Positions 1 through 9,478 of a stretch of DNA of 64,000 nt are shown here, piece by piece. Position numbers and translations under genes: made by a program. This DNA is from Rhizobium etli_C (GTDB lineage: Bacteria > Pseudomonadota > Alphaproteobacteria > Rhizobiales > Rhizobiaceae): NCBI RefSeq assembly GCF_014198605.1, contig NZ_JACIHU010000001.1. One strand, written 5' to 3'. The number at the start of each line of letters is the position of its first letter. Position 1 is the stretch's first letter. The notes under the pieces are model-generated. The model had not been told where the DNA came from. It ran no database searches and saw only the letters and a program-made list of their open reading frames with translations.

Positions 1-1
1 C

Positions 2-433
2 AATCCGAATTCGCGCCGCCACATCGTCTCGGCCTGGAATCCGGCGGAAGTGGACAATATGGCGCTGCCGCCCTGCCATTGTCTGTTCCAATTTTATGTC
101 GCCGACGGCAAGCTTTCCTGTCAGCTCTACCAGCGCTCCGCCGACATCTTCCTCGGTGTGCCGTTCAACATCGCCTCCTATGCGCTTTTGACGATGATGG
201 TGGCTGAGGTGACCGGGCTAAAACCCGGCGATTTCGTCCACACGCTCGGCGACGCCCATCTCTACCGAAACCATTTCGACCAGGCGAAGCTGCAGTTGAC
301 GCGCCGGCCGAAGCCGCTGCCCTTCATGCGCATCAATCCTGAGGTGAAGGACATTTTCGGCTTCACCTTCGATGATTTCGAGCTGATCGGCTACGAGGCC
401 GATGCCAGCATCAAGGCGCCGATCGCCGTCTGA
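2..433 (+). CDS. thyA: Thymidylate synthase, C-terminal part (cut by window edge)
   Basis: Thymidylate synthase makes dTMP from dUMP using methylene-tetrahydrofolate in the cytoplasm. The frame is open from base 2, so the true start lies outside the window. The visible part begins with the phosphate-binding arginine pair (NSRRHI), followed by the PPCHC block with the catalytic cysteine, then QRSADIFLGVPFNIASYA and GDAHLYRNH, all hallmarks of ThyA. The end (SIKAPIAV) is the normal family C-terminus. folA follows 13 bases downstream, the usual thyA-folA pairing, because ThyA produces the dihydrofolate that FolA recycles. Confidence 0.97.
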   Translation, partial: NPNSRRHIVSAWNPAEVDNMALPPCHCLFQFYVADGKLSCQLYQRSADIFLGVPFNIASYALLTMMVAEVTGLKPGDFVHTLGDAHLYRNHFDQAKLQLTRRPKPLPFMRINPEVKDIFGFTFDDFELIGYEADASIKAPIAV

Positions 434-446
434 TCCGGGACATCTC

Positions 447-965
447 ATGGCCGATATCCGCAGGACCATCATCGCCGCCGTTGCCCGCAACGGCACCATC
501 GGCCGCGACGGCGACATGCCGTGGCGGCTGTCGAGCGACCTCAAGCGCTTCAAGGCGCTGACACTGGGCAAGCCTGTCGTGATGGGCCGAAAGACCTACG
601 ATTCGATCGGCAAGCCGCTGCCGGGACGGCCGAACGTGGTCATCTCGCGGCAAGCGGCGATCGACGATCCCGCTATCAGTATGGCGCATTCGCTGCCCGA
701 GGCGATGGACGCGGCTGAAAGGCTGGCGCTCGAAACCGCCGCCGACGAGATCTGCATCATCGGCGGCGGCCAGATCTACGCGCAGGCGATCAATCTTGCC
801 GATCGGCTGTGCATCACCCATGTCGAGGCCGATCTCGACGGCGATGCGTCGTTTCCTGAGATCGATCCCGATTTCTGGCAGGCGGGAGAAACGATCGCGG
901 TGCCGGCCGGCGAAAAGGACAGCTATCCCACCCGCTACGTCGTCTATGACCGCCGGCGTGCCTGA
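447..965 (+). CDS. folA: Dihydrofolate reductase
   Basis: Reduces dihydrofolate to tetrahydrofolate with NADPH. The protein has 172 residues, normal for the family. Visible signatures are an N-terminal strand (TIIAAVARNGTIG), MPWRLSSDLKRFK with the active-site aspartate at about residue 31, GKPVVMGRKTYDSIG, and IIGGGQIYAQA near residue 110. An in-frame ATG at 402 would lie inside thyA and add a basic, non-homologous tail. ATG 447 starts directly at the conserved region and is preferred. It is probably cotranscribed with thyA. Confidence 0.96.
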   Translation: MADIRRTIIAAVARNGTIGRDGDMPWRLSSDLKRFKALTLGKPVVMGRKTYDSIGKPLPGRPNVVISRQAAIDDPAISMAHSLPEAMDAAERLALETAADEICIIGGGQIYAQAINLADRLCITHVEADLDGDASFPEIDPDFWQAGETIAVPAGEKDSYPTRYVVYDRRRA

Positions 966-1115
966 AAACGAACTATTTTCCAATTAAATTGACCAAGTTT
1001 CTCACGCTGCGTTGAAAGCCGGTGCGGTGATACCTATAACGGTCACCAACGCATCCGCCGGTCAGCCCCCACGGTCCAGGATGCGGGGAAGACTTTAACG
1101 AACAACGAGGTTTTG

Positions 1116-2201
1116 ATGCCCTGGAGCAATCAGAATGGCGGCGGCGGCCCTTGGGGCGGCGGCGGTAACAATCAGGGACCATGGGGTCAGGGGCCGAACC
1201 GACCACGCGGCAGCGGCGGCAAGGGCGGACCGCCCGATCTGGAAGATATAATCCGGCGCGGCCAGGATCAGCTGCGCAACATCGTTCCCGGCGGTTTCAA
1301 CGGCGGCGTGGCGGTGATCGTTTTGGCGATCGTCGCCGTCTTCTGGCTGATCCAGTGCGTCTACACCGTCCAGCCGGACGAACGTGGCGTCGAGCTGCGC
1401 TTCGGCAAGCCGCGGGAAACGGTGTCGATGCCGGGTCTGCATTTCCATTTCTGGCCGATGGATACGGTCGAGATCGTCAAGGTCACCGAGCAGCTGCTGA
1501 ATGTCGGCGGCACGCAGGGCAGCAGCAACACGGCCGGCGGGCTGATGCTGTCGGGCGACCAGAACATCCTCAATGTCCGGTTCAACGTTCTCTATCAGAT
1601 CAGCGATGCGCGCGCCTATCTCTTCAACGTCGAAAGCCCGGCGCAGACGCTGCAGCAGGTTTCCGAAAGCGCGATGCGCGAAGTGGTCGGCCGCCGTCCG
1701 GCGCAGGATGCGTTCCGCGACCGGCGCCTGGAGATCGCCAGCGAAGTCGCCAATATCATCCAGGATACGATGTCGCGTTACAATTCCGGCATTTCGATCA
1801 ACAAGGTGACGATCGAGGACGTGGCGCCGCCGCGTGAAGTGGCCGATGCCTTCCAGGAAGTTCAGCGCGCCGACCAGGACAAGCAGCGCCTGGTGGAAGA
1901 AGCCAATCAATACGCCAACCAGAAGCTCGGTCAGGCACGCGGTGACGGCGCCCGCATCCGCGAAGATGCAGCCGCTTACAAGGACCGCGTCGTCAAGGAA
2001 GCGGAGGGCGAGGCGCAGCGCTTCATCGCCATCGACGAACAATATTCGAAGGCGCCCGACGTCACCCGCAAGCGGTTGTTCCTGGAAACGATGGAACAAG
2101 TGCTGAAGAATTCCAAGAAGGTCATTATCGAAGAGAAGCAGGGGGTCGTACCCTATCTGCCGCTCAACGAGATCTCCAGACCGTCGCAGCAGGGAGGTTG
2201 A
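1116..2201 (+). CDS. hflK: HflK, FtsH-modulating SPFH protein
   Basis: HflK pairs with HflC in an inner-membrane complex that controls the FtsH protease. The 361-residue protein has a glycine/asparagine-rich N-terminus (about 1-45), one membrane segment at about 62-82, and then a stomatin/SPFH domain (YTVQPDERGVELRFGK onward) with a long helical region rich in E, R and Q. ATG 1116 has an upstream GAGG. A TTG three bases earlier is less likely. hflC starts 3 bases after the stop, so the two are surely one operon. Confidence 0.95.
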   Translation: MPWSNQNGGGGPWGGGGNNQGPWGQGPNRPRGSGGKGGPPDLEDIIRRGQDQLRNIVPGGFNGGVAVIVLAIVAVFWLIQCVYTVQPDERGVELRFGKPRETVSMPGLHFHFWPMDTVEIVKVTEQLLNVGGTQGSSNTAGGLMLSGDQNILNVRFNVLYQISDARAYLFNVESPAQTLQQVSESAMREVVGRRPAQDAFRDRRLEIASEVANIIQDTMSRYNSGISINKVTIEDVAPPREVADAFQEVQRADQDKQRLVEEANQYANQKLGQARGDGARIREDAAAYKDRVVKEAEGEAQRFIAIDEQYSKAPDVTRKRLFLETMEQVLKNSKKVIIEEKQGVVPYLPLNEISRPSQQGG

Positions 2202-2204
2202 GCC

Positions 2205-3176
2205 ATGACTTCGAACAGGCTTCCCGTCATTCTCGTCATCCTCGCAGTCGTGCTGGTCGGGCTTTATTCATCGGTTTACGTGGTCAATGCCCGTGAACAG
2301 GCGATTGTCGTACGCTTCGGTGAGATCCAGTCGGTCAAGACCGAGCCCGGCATCTATTTCAAGCTGCCGTTCAGTTTCATGGACGCGGACCGCGTTCAGC
2401 TCGTCGAAAAGCAGAAGCTGCGTCTCGACCTCGACAATATCCAGGTGCAGGTCAAGGGCGGTGCGACCTTCGACGTCGATGCCTTCGTGATCTATTCGAT
2501 CAACGATGCCCGCCGCTTCCGCGAGACCGTCTCCGGCGATCGCGATGCGGCCGAAGCGCGGCTGCGCACCCGCCTCGATTCGGCATTGCGCCGCGTCTAC
2601 GGTCTGCGTGAATTCGATGCCGCGCTTTCCGACGAGCGCGTGTCGATGATGCTCGAGGTGCGCGACGATCTGCGTCCGGATGCCGAGCTTCTCGGACTGA
2701 ACATTGAGGACGTGCGCATCCGCCGCACCGATCTGACGGCCGATGTGGCGCCGAACACCTATAACCGCATGCGCTCCGAGCGTCTGGCCGAGGCCGAACT
2801 CCTGCGCGCCCAGGGCACGGAAGACGGCCTGCGCCGCCGGGCGATCGCCGACCGCCAGGTGGTCGAGATCACCGCGGATGCCCAGCGCGATGCGGAAATC
2901 CTGCGCGGTCAGGGCGATGCCGAACGCAACCGCGTGTTCGCCGACGCCTTTTCCAGGAACCCCGCCTTCTTCGAGTTCTATCGTTCGATGGCGGCCTATT
3001 CCTCGGCGCTTTCATCGCAGGACACGACGCTGGTGCTGTCGCCGAATTCGGAATTCTTCCGCTATTTCGACAATGCCGCCGGCGCTCTGCAGACGCCGCC
3101 GGCAACTCCAGGAGCGCCGGCTGCGGCCGTTCCCGGCGCGGCTGCCCCCGCAGCCCCCGCCCAGCCGGCGAACTGA
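2205..3176 (+). CDS. hflC: HflC, FtsH-modulating SPFH protein
   Basis: Partner of HflK. The 323-residue protein has a single N-terminal membrane anchor (about 7-26), then the SPFH core (VVNAREQAIVVRFGEIQSV) and the HflC-typical RSERLAEAELLRAQGTEDG and EILRGQGDAERNRVFADAF segments. After about residue 290 the tail is low-complexity Ala/Pro, which is usual in alphaproteobacteria. A strong intrinsic terminator follows 24 bases after the stop and closes the hflKC unit. Confidence 0.95.
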   Translation: MTSNRLPVILVILAVVLVGLYSSVYVVNAREQAIVVRFGEIQSVKTEPGIYFKLPFSFMDADRVQLVEKQKLRLDLDNIQVQVKGGATFDVDAFVIYSINDARRFRETVSGDRDAAEARLRTRLDSALRRVYGLREFDAALSDERVSMMLEVRDDLRPDAELLGLNIEDVRIRRTDLTADVAPNTYNRMRSERLAEAELLRAQGTEDGLRRRAIADRQVVEITADAQRDAEILRGQGDAERNRVFADAFSRNPAFFEFYRSMAAYSSALSSQDTTLVLSPNSEFFRYFDNAAGALQTPPATPGAPAAAVPGAAAPAAPAQPAN

Positions 3177-3200
3177 CGCCGCGCGCTATCGCGTAACTGG

Positions 3201-3228
3201 AAGGGCCGGCCCGCGCCGGCCCTTTTTT
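3201..3228 (+). terminator. Intrinsic terminator after hflKC
   Basis: AAGGGCCGGC (3201-3210) pairs perfectly with GCCGGCCCTT (3215-3224) around a CCGC loop and runs into six T. This is a textbook rho-independent terminator 24 bases after the hflC stop. Confidence 0.9.
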
Positions 3229-3369
3229 CATGCGCAGATTGAGACAATCCCGCTTTTGCGAGGAGGCGTCAGATTGCACGGGGATTTCGCGAAAAGGTGA
3301 TTTCGCCCTCCATCATTCCGCCTTATGCTGATGCTCAATGTGCGCATTTACCGCTTATGAGGAAGCTTG

Positions 3370-5088
3370 ATGGCCCCCACGATTGGCTCGCCCTTCAGAC
3401 GAACGCTCGCGCTTATGGCCAGCGCCGCAATTCTGGCGCAAGCCGGCATGAGCGGGATTGCTTTTGCGCAAACCACGCCTGTAACAGCAGCACCCGGGGT
3501 TGCCGCGCCTGTTCCGGCTGCTCCCGCGCCGACGCCACCCGCACCCGCAGCACCGCAGCAGGTCCTGCCCCTTCAGGGCGTCGTGCCGAACAACGGACCG
3601 GCTTCCGTCGCCGATCTCGCCGAGGGGTTGCTCGATGCCGTCGTCAACATCTCGACCTCTCAGAATGTGAAGGATGACGAAGGGGTCGGTCCGGCGCCGC
3701 GCGCGCCCGACGGATCGCCATTCCAGGAATTCTTCAACGACTTCTTCAACAAGCAGCAGGGCGGCAAAGGCCCCAACCACAATGTCAGCTCGCTCGGCTC
3801 CGGCTTCGTCATCGACCCGACCGGTTATATCGTCACCAACAATCACGTGATCGAGGGCGCCGACGACATCGAGGTCAATTTCGCCAATGGCTCGAAGCTC
3901 AAGGCGAAGCTGATCGGCACGGATACGAAGACCGATCTTTCGGTGCTGAAAGTCGAGCCGAAGGCGCCGCTGAAAGCGGTCAAATTCGGCGATTCCAGCG
4001 AGATGCGCATCGGCGACTGGGTGATGGCGATCGGCAATCCGTTCGGCTTCGGCGGTTCGGTGACGGTCGGCATCATTTCCGGGCGTGGCCGCAACATCAA
4101 TGCCGGCCCGTACGACAATTTCATCCAGACGGATGCGGCGATCAACAAGGGTAACTCCGGCGGCCCGCTCTTCAACATGAAGGGCGAGGTGATCGGCATC
4201 AACACGGCAATCATCTCGCCGAGCGGTGGCTCGATCGGCATCGGCTTCTCCGTGCCATCTGAACTGGCTTCCGGCGTTGTCGAGCAGTTGCGCGAATATG
4301 GCGAGACGCGGCGCGGCTGGCTCGGCGTGCGCATTCAGCCGGTGACCGACGATATCGCCGACAGCCTTGGCCTCGACACGGCGAAGGGTGCACTGGTCGC
4401 TGGCGTCATCAAGGGCGGCCCCGTCGACGACGGCTCCATCAAGGCGGGCGACGTGATTCTGAAATTCGACGGCAAGACGGTCAATGAAATGCGCGATCTG
4501 CCGCGTGTCGTGGCGGAAAGCACGGTCGGCAAGGAAGTCGATGTCGTGGTGCTGCGCGACGGCAAGGAGCAGACCGTCAAGGTGAAGCTTGGCCGCCTCG
4601 AGGACAGCGATCAGGCGGCATCCAGTGGCGCGGCGCCTGATGGCTCGCAGGACGACGGCGTAATCACCCCTGATCCCGACGAGAACGACGACATGGACCA
4701 GCCGGATACCGGCGATCAGGTTCAGCCCGTCCCGGGCGCGCCGGCGCCGGACCAGCACCAAGGCCAGGTATCGCCTGATGCGGCAACACCCAAGGAGGTG
4801 CTCGGATTGTCGCTGTCGCTGTTGAGCCCTGAGACACGCAAGGCTTTCGGCATTGCCGAGAGCGTCGACGGCGTCGTGGTGACGGAGGTGGCGCCCGGTT
4901 CCGCCTCGGCCGAAAAGGGGCTGAAGCCAGGGGACGTGATCGTCGAAGTGGCGCAGGAATTCATGAAGTCGCCGGACGCAGTCGCGGCCAAGGTGAAATC
5001 GCTGAAACAGGAAGGCCGCCGCAACGCCCAGCTGATGATCGCATCCGCAAACGGCGATCTTCGGTTCGTGGCGGTGCCGATGGAGTAG
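3370..5088 (+). CDS. DegP/HtrA-type periplasmic serine protease (Do family)
   Basis: Degrades or refolds damaged envelope proteins in the periplasm. The 572-residue protein starts with a cleavable signal peptide (RRTLALMASAAIL to about residue 35), then an Ala/Pro linker and a trypsin-like domain. The catalytic triad is visible: H159 (NNHVIEG), D189 (TKTDLSVLKV) and S263 (GNSGGPLF). Two PDZ domains follow, at about 315-410 and about 475-565, joined by an acidic D/P/Q-rich linker. ATG 3370 follows an AGGAAG box; a TTG three bases earlier is less likely. Its place behind hflKC fits envelope quality control. It could be called degP or mucD; paralogues are common in rhizobia, so no symbol is fixed. 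Confidence 0.95.
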   Translation: MAPTIGSPFRRTLALMASAAILAQAGMSGIAFAQTTPVTAAPGVAAPVPAAPAPTPPAPAAPQQVLPLQGVVPNNGPASVADLAEGLLDAVVNISTSQNVKDDEGVGPAPRAPDGSPFQEFFNDFFNKQQGGKGPNHNVSSLGSGFVIDPTGYIVTNNHVIEGADDIEVNFANGSKLKAKLIGTDTKTDLSVLKVEPKAPLKAVKFGDSSEMRIGDWVMAIGNPFGFGGSVTVGIISGRGRNINAGPYDNFIQTDAAINKGNSGGPLFNMKGEVIGINTAIISPSGGSIGIGFSVPSELASGVVEQLREYGETRRGWLGVRIQPVTDDIADSLGLDTAKGALVAGVIKGGPVDDGSIKAGDVILKFDGKTVNEMRDLPRVVAESTVGKEVDVVVLRDGKEQTVKVKLGRLEDSDQAASSGAAPDGSQDDGVITPDPDENDDMDQPDTGDQVQPVPGAPAPDQHQGQVSPDAATPKEVLGLSLSLLSPETRKAFGIAESVDGVVVTEVAPGSASAEKGLKPGDVIVEVAQEFMKSPDAVAAKVKSLKQEGRRNAQLMIASANGDLRFVAVPME

Positions 5089-5200
5089 GGGAACCGCGGC
5101 GGCACTTACCGCCTAGGTGTCCTTCGTCGCCGATCCGCCGTGGGCGGTGGATGGGTGCCTGTTCGGCGGTAGCGAATTCGCCCGCCGGTGTCTCTACCTC

Positions 5201-5335
5201 CCTCATTCCTGTGCTCGTCACAGGAATCCAGCCACGGCGCGTCTGCGGCGTGAATAACGCTTTTGCTGGTAGGAAGAGTCCCCGCGCCCAAGGACTTGGA
5301 CGCGCTGGATTCCTGTGACGAGCACAGGGATGAGG
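5201..5335. repeat. Palindromic repeat, family A (long inverted pair)
   Basis: Two 32-base arms (5201-5232 and 5304-5335) are reverse complements with one mismatch, separated by 71 bases. Each arm is itself a hairpin with the core CCTGTGCTCGTCACAGG. It lies in the 363-base gap between the convergent protease and serB genes, which contains no other recognisable feature. It resembles mobile-looking intergenic repeats of Rhizobiaceae; a related shorter copy is at 39476-39523. Confidence 0.85.
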
Positions 5336-5451
5336 AAGATTGGGGTGAGCGTTCGCGGCAAATTCTAGGGCGACGCATCAGATGGCGCGCCGAATGCTTC
5401 ATGATTGGCCCGATTGGTTTAGTATCCGTCCAGCGATAGTGGGTTGAGCAT

Positions 5452-6342
5452 TCAACCCATCACAAAATCCGTCTTCCGATAGCCCTGGATATAGAGCAGC
5501 GCGGTCAGGTCAGCGTGGTTGATGCGCATCTGCGCCTGGGCGGCGACCGTGGGTTTGGCGTGGAGGGCGACGCCGGAGCCGGCGAGCTGCAGCATGCCGA
5601 GATCGTTGGCGCCATCGCCGACGGCGATCGCCTCCGTCGGCGAAATGCCGAGACGTGCGGATATTTCGCTCAGCGCATCGACTTTCGCCTGCTTGCCGAG
5701 GATCGGTTCGGCGACGAATCCAGAGAGGATGCCGCGCTCTTCGAGGAGCGTGTTGGCGCGGTTCTCATCGAAGCCGAGCGTGGCGGCGATGGGGCCCGTA
5801 AAGACGGTGAAGCCGCCGGAGACGAGGGCGGTGTAATGGCCTTTCGACTTCATGGTGGCGATCAGCTCCGGGCCGCCCGGTGTGAGCGTGATCCGCCGGG
5901 CGATGACCTCGTCGACCACCGAGATCGGCAGGCCTTTCAGCAGAGCGACACGCTCACGCAACGCGGGCTCGAAGGCGATCTCGCCGTTCATGGCGCGGGC
6001 GGTGATGGCGGCGACCTTCTCCTTCAGGCCGACTTCAGCCGCGAGTTCGTCGATGCATTCCTGGCCGATCATCGTCGAATCCATGTCGGCGATCAGCAGC
6101 TTCTTGCGGCGGGTCTCCTGCTCCTGGATGACCAGGTCGATCGCCGCGCTAGCGATGACGGCGAGGATATTGGCCTCGGCCGCCTGCACATCCGTACCGT
6201 CACGCAGCGCGATGTCGCAGGCGACGCCGTCGGCCAGCCAGTAGAGACCGGAAGCTCCCACAGCCTCGGCCGCCTGTTCGGCGATACCAGGGGTCAGAAC
6301 AGGATTTGACGGATTGGCAACAAGCGTGGCAACGAGGGCCAT
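5452..6342 (-). CDS. serB: Phosphoserine phosphatase
   Basis: Last step of serine synthesis: hydrolyses phosphoserine to serine. The 296-residue HAD protein carries the nucleophile motif LIADMDST (D86, D88), VSGGFTVFTGP and the Mg-binding AVGDGANDLGMLQLAG block. The N-terminal ~75 residues form the regulatory-type domain of the longer SerB proteins. The open frame reaches 6432, but ATG 6342 begins at the conserved MALVATLVANP segment. This start overlaps the divergent miaA start region, so each gene's promoter must lie inside the other coding sequence. Confidence 0.95.
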   Translation of the reverse strand: MALVATLVANPSNPVLTPGIAEQAAEAVGASGLYWLADGVACDIALRDGTDVQAAEANILAVIASAAIDLVIQEQETRRKKLLIADMDSTMIGQECIDELAAEVGLKEKVAAITARAMNGEIAFEPALRERVALLKGLPISVVDEVIARRITLTPGGPELIATMKSKGHYTALVSGGFTVFTGPIAATLGFDENRANTLLEERGILSGFVAEPILGKQAKVDALSEISARLGISPTEAIAVGDGANDLGMLQLAGSGVALHAKPTVAAQAQMRINHADLTALLYIQGYRKTDFVMG

Positions 6343-6343
6343 G

Positions 6344-7237
6344 ATGGAAAACCTTCTGAGCGTAGAGAACGCGATCCTGATAACCGGGCCGACCGCCAGC
6401 GGCAAGTCCGCGCTCGCCGTCGAATTGGCCAAGCGCTATGGCGGCGCGGTCGTCAATGCCGACAGCATGCAGGTCTACGACACCTTGCGGGTGCTGACCG
6501 CGCGCCCGTCGGAAGACGAGATGCAAGGCGTGCCGCATCATCTCTACGGCCACGTGCCGGCAGGGGCCGCCTATTCCACCGGCGCCTGGCTGCGCGACGT
6601 CTCGGCGCTGCTGCCGGCATTGAAAGCCGCCGGGCAGCTGCCGGTCTTCGTCGGCGGCACCGGGCTCTATTTCAAGGCACTGACCGGCGGCCTTTCCGAC
6701 ATGCCCGCGATACCCGAGGCGCTTCGGGGGAAACTCAGGATGCGGCTGCTGGAGGAAGGGCCGGAGGGGCTCTATGCCGAACTTGACGCAATCGACCCTG
6801 CCATGTCGGCAAGCCTCAACCGCCAGGATGGGCAGCGCATCGTCCGGGCGCTGGAGGTGATCCAGGCGACGGGACGGTCGATCGCCGATTTTCAGGGGCG
6901 GTCCGGGCCAGTTCTGATTGACGCCGAGAAGGCACGAAAGATCGTCGTGCTGCCGGATCGGGCGATACTGCATGCCCGCATCAACGGCCGTTTCGAAAAG
7001 ATGCTGCAGCAGGGCGCTGAAGACGAGGTGAGGGCGCTGCTTGCCCTCGGCCTGCCCGCCGAGGCGCCTGTCATGAAGGCGATCGGGGTGTCGCAGATCG
7101 CGGCGATGCTGAAGGGTGAGATGAGGCGCGAGGAGGTGCTGGAGAAGGGGGCTGCGGCGACACGGCAATACGCCAAGCGGCAGATGACCTGGTTCCGCAA
7201 TCAGATGGACGAGAGCTGGGAGCGGCTGGCTCTATAG
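6344..7237 (+). CDS. miaA: tRNA dimethylallyltransferase
   Basis: Adds a dimethylallyl group to A37 of tRNAs reading UNN codons. The 297-residue protein shows the P-loop GPTASGKS at residues 15-22, NADSMQVYDTLRVLTARPS, PVFVGGTGLYFKALTGGL, and the C-terminal RQYAKRQMTWFRNQ typical of MiaA. Tandem ATGs at 6341 and 6344 are both possible; 6344 is better spaced from the GAGG at 6334-6337. With ATG 6341 the two divergent genes would literally share the bases CATG with serB. Confidence 0.95.
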   Translation: MENLLSVENAILITGPTASGKSALAVELAKRYGGAVVNADSMQVYDTLRVLTARPSEDEMQGVPHHLYGHVPAGAAYSTGAWLRDVSALLPALKAAGQLPVFVGGTGLYFKALTGGLSDMPAIPEALRGKLRMRLLEEGPEGLYAELDAIDPAMSASLNRQDGQRIVRALEVIQATGRSIADFQGRSGPVLIDAEKARKIVVLPDRAILHARINGRFEKMLQQGAEDEVRALLALGLPAEAPVMKAIGVSQIAAMLKGEMRREEVLEKGAAATRQYAKRQMTWFRNQMDESWERLAL

Positions 7238-7269
7238 TGCGCAAGTCCGGGCCTGCCCTTCAACTGCGG

Positions 7270-8763
7270 TTACGCGCTGCGCATCTGCAGCAGTTTGGCG
7301 AGTTCGCCCACCGCCGCCTGCAGTTGCTCCTGCGGGAAGCCGCCGAAACCCAGCATCAGGCCGGGGCGTCCCGGCTGCGCGCCATACATGGGGGAGATCG
7401 CCCGCAGTGCGAGGCCGGCCGAAAGGGCGCGCGCCGCCAGCCGCACGTCGTCGGCTTCCTCGGGCAGCCATAGAAGGATGTGCATGCCCTGATCGCTCGG
7501 CTGAACATGACACCCTTTCGGCAGAACCCGCTCGAGCGCCGCGAGCAGAGCAGTGCGCCGTTCGGCATAAAGACCCCGAATGCGCCTGATATGCGCCTCG
7601 AAATAGCCTTCCCTGATATAGGCGGCCAGAACGTGCTGTTCTGATATCGGCGAATGCCGGTCAAGAATGGCGCGTGCGCCGGCGAAGGCTTCTGCGAGGG
7701 GTGCTGGGGCGATGACGTAACCGAGACGCAACGACGGAAAGAGCACCTTGCTGAAAGTGCCGAGATAGATGACGCGTGACGGACGCAGCCCCTGCATGGA
7801 GGGAAAAGGGTGTCCGGCATAACGCAGTTCGCTGTCGTAGTCGTCCTCCACGATCCAGGCTCGGTTCTGGTCGGCCCAGGCGATCAGAGCGTTGCGCCGC
7901 ACCATGCTGAGCGGCATGCCGACCGGATATTGGTGTGAAGGCGTGACGAATGCGGCGCGCGCTTCCGGGCAGAGTTCGAGGCCGCGCTCCACATTCATCC
8001 CTTGTGCGTCGACCGGGATTCGATGCGTCCGAACGCCGAGATCGTCGAGCACTGCCGTCAGGCCGGGGTAAGCGGGATCCTCGGCCCATACCGGGTCGTC
8101 ACGCGACAGAAGAACCCGGCCAGCCATGTAGAGGCCTTGCTGGGTGCCTGAGGTAACGATGACCTGCTCGGGCTCGCAATGAACGGCCCGTGCGCGGCGG
8201 ACGTGGTCGGCGATGGCGATGCGCAGTTCGAGCACACCCATCGGATCATGGTAGCCCGAGGGTGCGGCCTGTCTTGACGCGCGCATTCGATTGCCGAGAC
8301 GACGCCAATTGTCGTCGGGCGCAATGCCGGAAGCGGGCACTGCTATGGCGAAGGGAACGGGCGGGTGAGGGGTCAGCGCACGGGCGATCGATATCAGCCG
8401 TGCAGCCGGGGCAGGCAGGTCCATCGCCTCTGCGGACGCCGGCGCGGGCGGTGGCTGCGGCAGTGCCGGCGCCATGTCCGTCAGGGCGGCGGCAACACGG
8501 GTTCCCGCGCCGACTCTCGCCTCAAGATAACCTTCGGCGGTCAACTGATCGAAGGCTTCGACGACTGTGCCGCGGGCGATCTTCAAAGAGGCGGCAAGGC
8601 TACGCGTCGAAGGAAGGCGCTCGCCCGGCCTCAGTTCACCGCGGGCAATGGCGTTCCGCAGAGCTTGTGCAAGCCGGCGGCCGACATGGGCCGTTCCATC
8701 GATCACGTGGAGAGACGGAATTTCGATCGTGACCCGCCGCTTCGACATTGTAAAATGGTCCAT
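7270..8763 (-). CDS. MocR/PdxR-type regulator (GntR HTH + aminotransferase domain)
   Basis: Transcription factor of the MocR class. An N-terminal GntR winged helix (LRPGERLPSTRSLAASLKIARGTVVEAFDQLTAEGYLEARVG) is followed by a fold-type I aminotransferase-like domain. Its PLP-binding lysine is visible in LGTFSKVLFPSLRLGY. Such proteins usually sense PLP or an amino compound and control a divergent neighbour. Here that neighbour is a LysE exporter about 80 bases away, followed by a DapA-family lyase. Starts at 8799, 8763 and 8748 are all possible; 8763 or 8748 leaves room for a divergent promoter. Confidence 0.9.
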   Translation of the reverse strand: MDHFTMSKRRVTIEIPSLHVIDGTAHVGRRLAQALRNAIARGELRPGERLPSTRSLAASLKIARGTVVEAFDQLTAEGYLEARVGAGTRVAAALTDMAPALPQPPPAPASAEAMDLPAPAARLISIARALTPHPPVPFAIAVPASGIAPDDNWRRLGNRMRASRQAAPSGYHDPMGVLELRIAIADHVRRARAVHCEPEQVIVTSGTQQGLYMAGRVLLSRDDPVWAEDPAYPGLTAVLDDLGVRTHRIPVDAQGMNVERGLELCPEARAAFVTPSHQYPVGMPLSMVRRNALIAWADQNRAWIVEDDYDSELRYAGHPFPSMQGLRPSRVIYLGTFSKVLFPSLRLGYVIAPAPLAEAFAGARAILDRHSPISEQHVLAAYIREGYFEAHIRRIRGLYAERRTALLAALERVLPKGCHVQPSDQGMHILLWLPEEADDVRLAARALSAGLALRAISPMYGAQPGRPGLMLGFGGFPQEQLQAAVGELAKLLQMRSA

Positions 8764-8843
8764 GAAGATTCTTGAAAATGGCGCTTCATGATGAACCAAT
8801 TTTGGAAGAGAAGGAAGGCCTCAGCGACTTCTGGAAAGTGGAC

Positions 8844-9458
8844 ATGCAGGATCTTCTCGTCGTCTATATCGCCTATGTCATCGCAGCGGTAAGCCCGGGG
8901 CCAAGCAACATGGCGATCATGAATGTCGCGATGAGCCAAGGACGCCGCCCGGCCTTAGCGCTTGCCGCTGGCGTGATAACGATGTCGACATGCTGGGGAC
9001 TGATTGCCGTCACCGGCATTTCGACACTGCTCGTCGGCTATGCTCACGCGCTGTTGTTCCTCAAGATCGCGGGCGGGCTTTACCTTCTCTGGCTCGCCTG
9101 GAGGGCGGCTCGCTCGGCCGCCGCCGCGGATGCGCCGGCAGGCGAGCCAGCCCGGCCGTCGACGGACTTCGGCGGGCTCTACCGCCGTGGGATATTGATG
9201 CATCTCGGAAACCCCAAAGCGGTTCTGGCCTGGGTCGCGATCATGTCGCTCGGCCTCAAACCGGGCGCTTCGCCCGAGATGGCAATGACGGCTTTCGGCG
9301 GCTGCGTGCTGCTCGGGATCACGATATTTGCCGGTTATGCCCTGCTGTTCTCGACGGCCCCAATGGTGCGCGGCTATGCCAGGGCGCGGCGCTGGATCGA
9401 GGCAAGCCTTGCCGTGTTCTTCGCGGGCGCCGGATCGCGCCTGCTGTTCTCAAACTGA
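8844..9458 (+). CDS. LysE/RhtB-family amino-acid exporter
   Basis: Inner-membrane exporter with about six membrane segments. The N-terminal VIAAVSPGPSNMAIMNVAMSQG is the LysE-family signature (SPGPxN), and the 204-residue length is typical. The open frame starts at 8772, but ATG 8844 begins at the first hydrophobic helix and has GGAAAG upstream, so it is preferred. It is divergent from the MocR regulator and 20 bases ahead of the DapA-like gene. By context it probably exports an amino compound handled by that set. The substrate is unknown. Confidence 0.88.
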   Translation: MQDLLVVYIAYVIAAVSPGPSNMAIMNVAMSQGRRPALALAAGVITMSTCWGLIAVTGISTLLVGYAHALLFLKIAGGLYLLWLAWRAARSAAAADAPAGEPARPSTDFGGLYRRGILMHLGNPKAVLAWVAIMSLGLKPGASPEMAMTAFGGCVLLGITIFAGYALLFSTAPMVRGYARARRWIEASLAVFFAGAGSRLLFSN

Positions 9459-9478
9459 CGCTTCTGCGGGATCACCTC

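Noticed and set aside
5201..5335. Insertion sequence or MITE with target duplication
   Set aside because: Inverted arms are present, but no transposase and no flanking direct repeat is seen.
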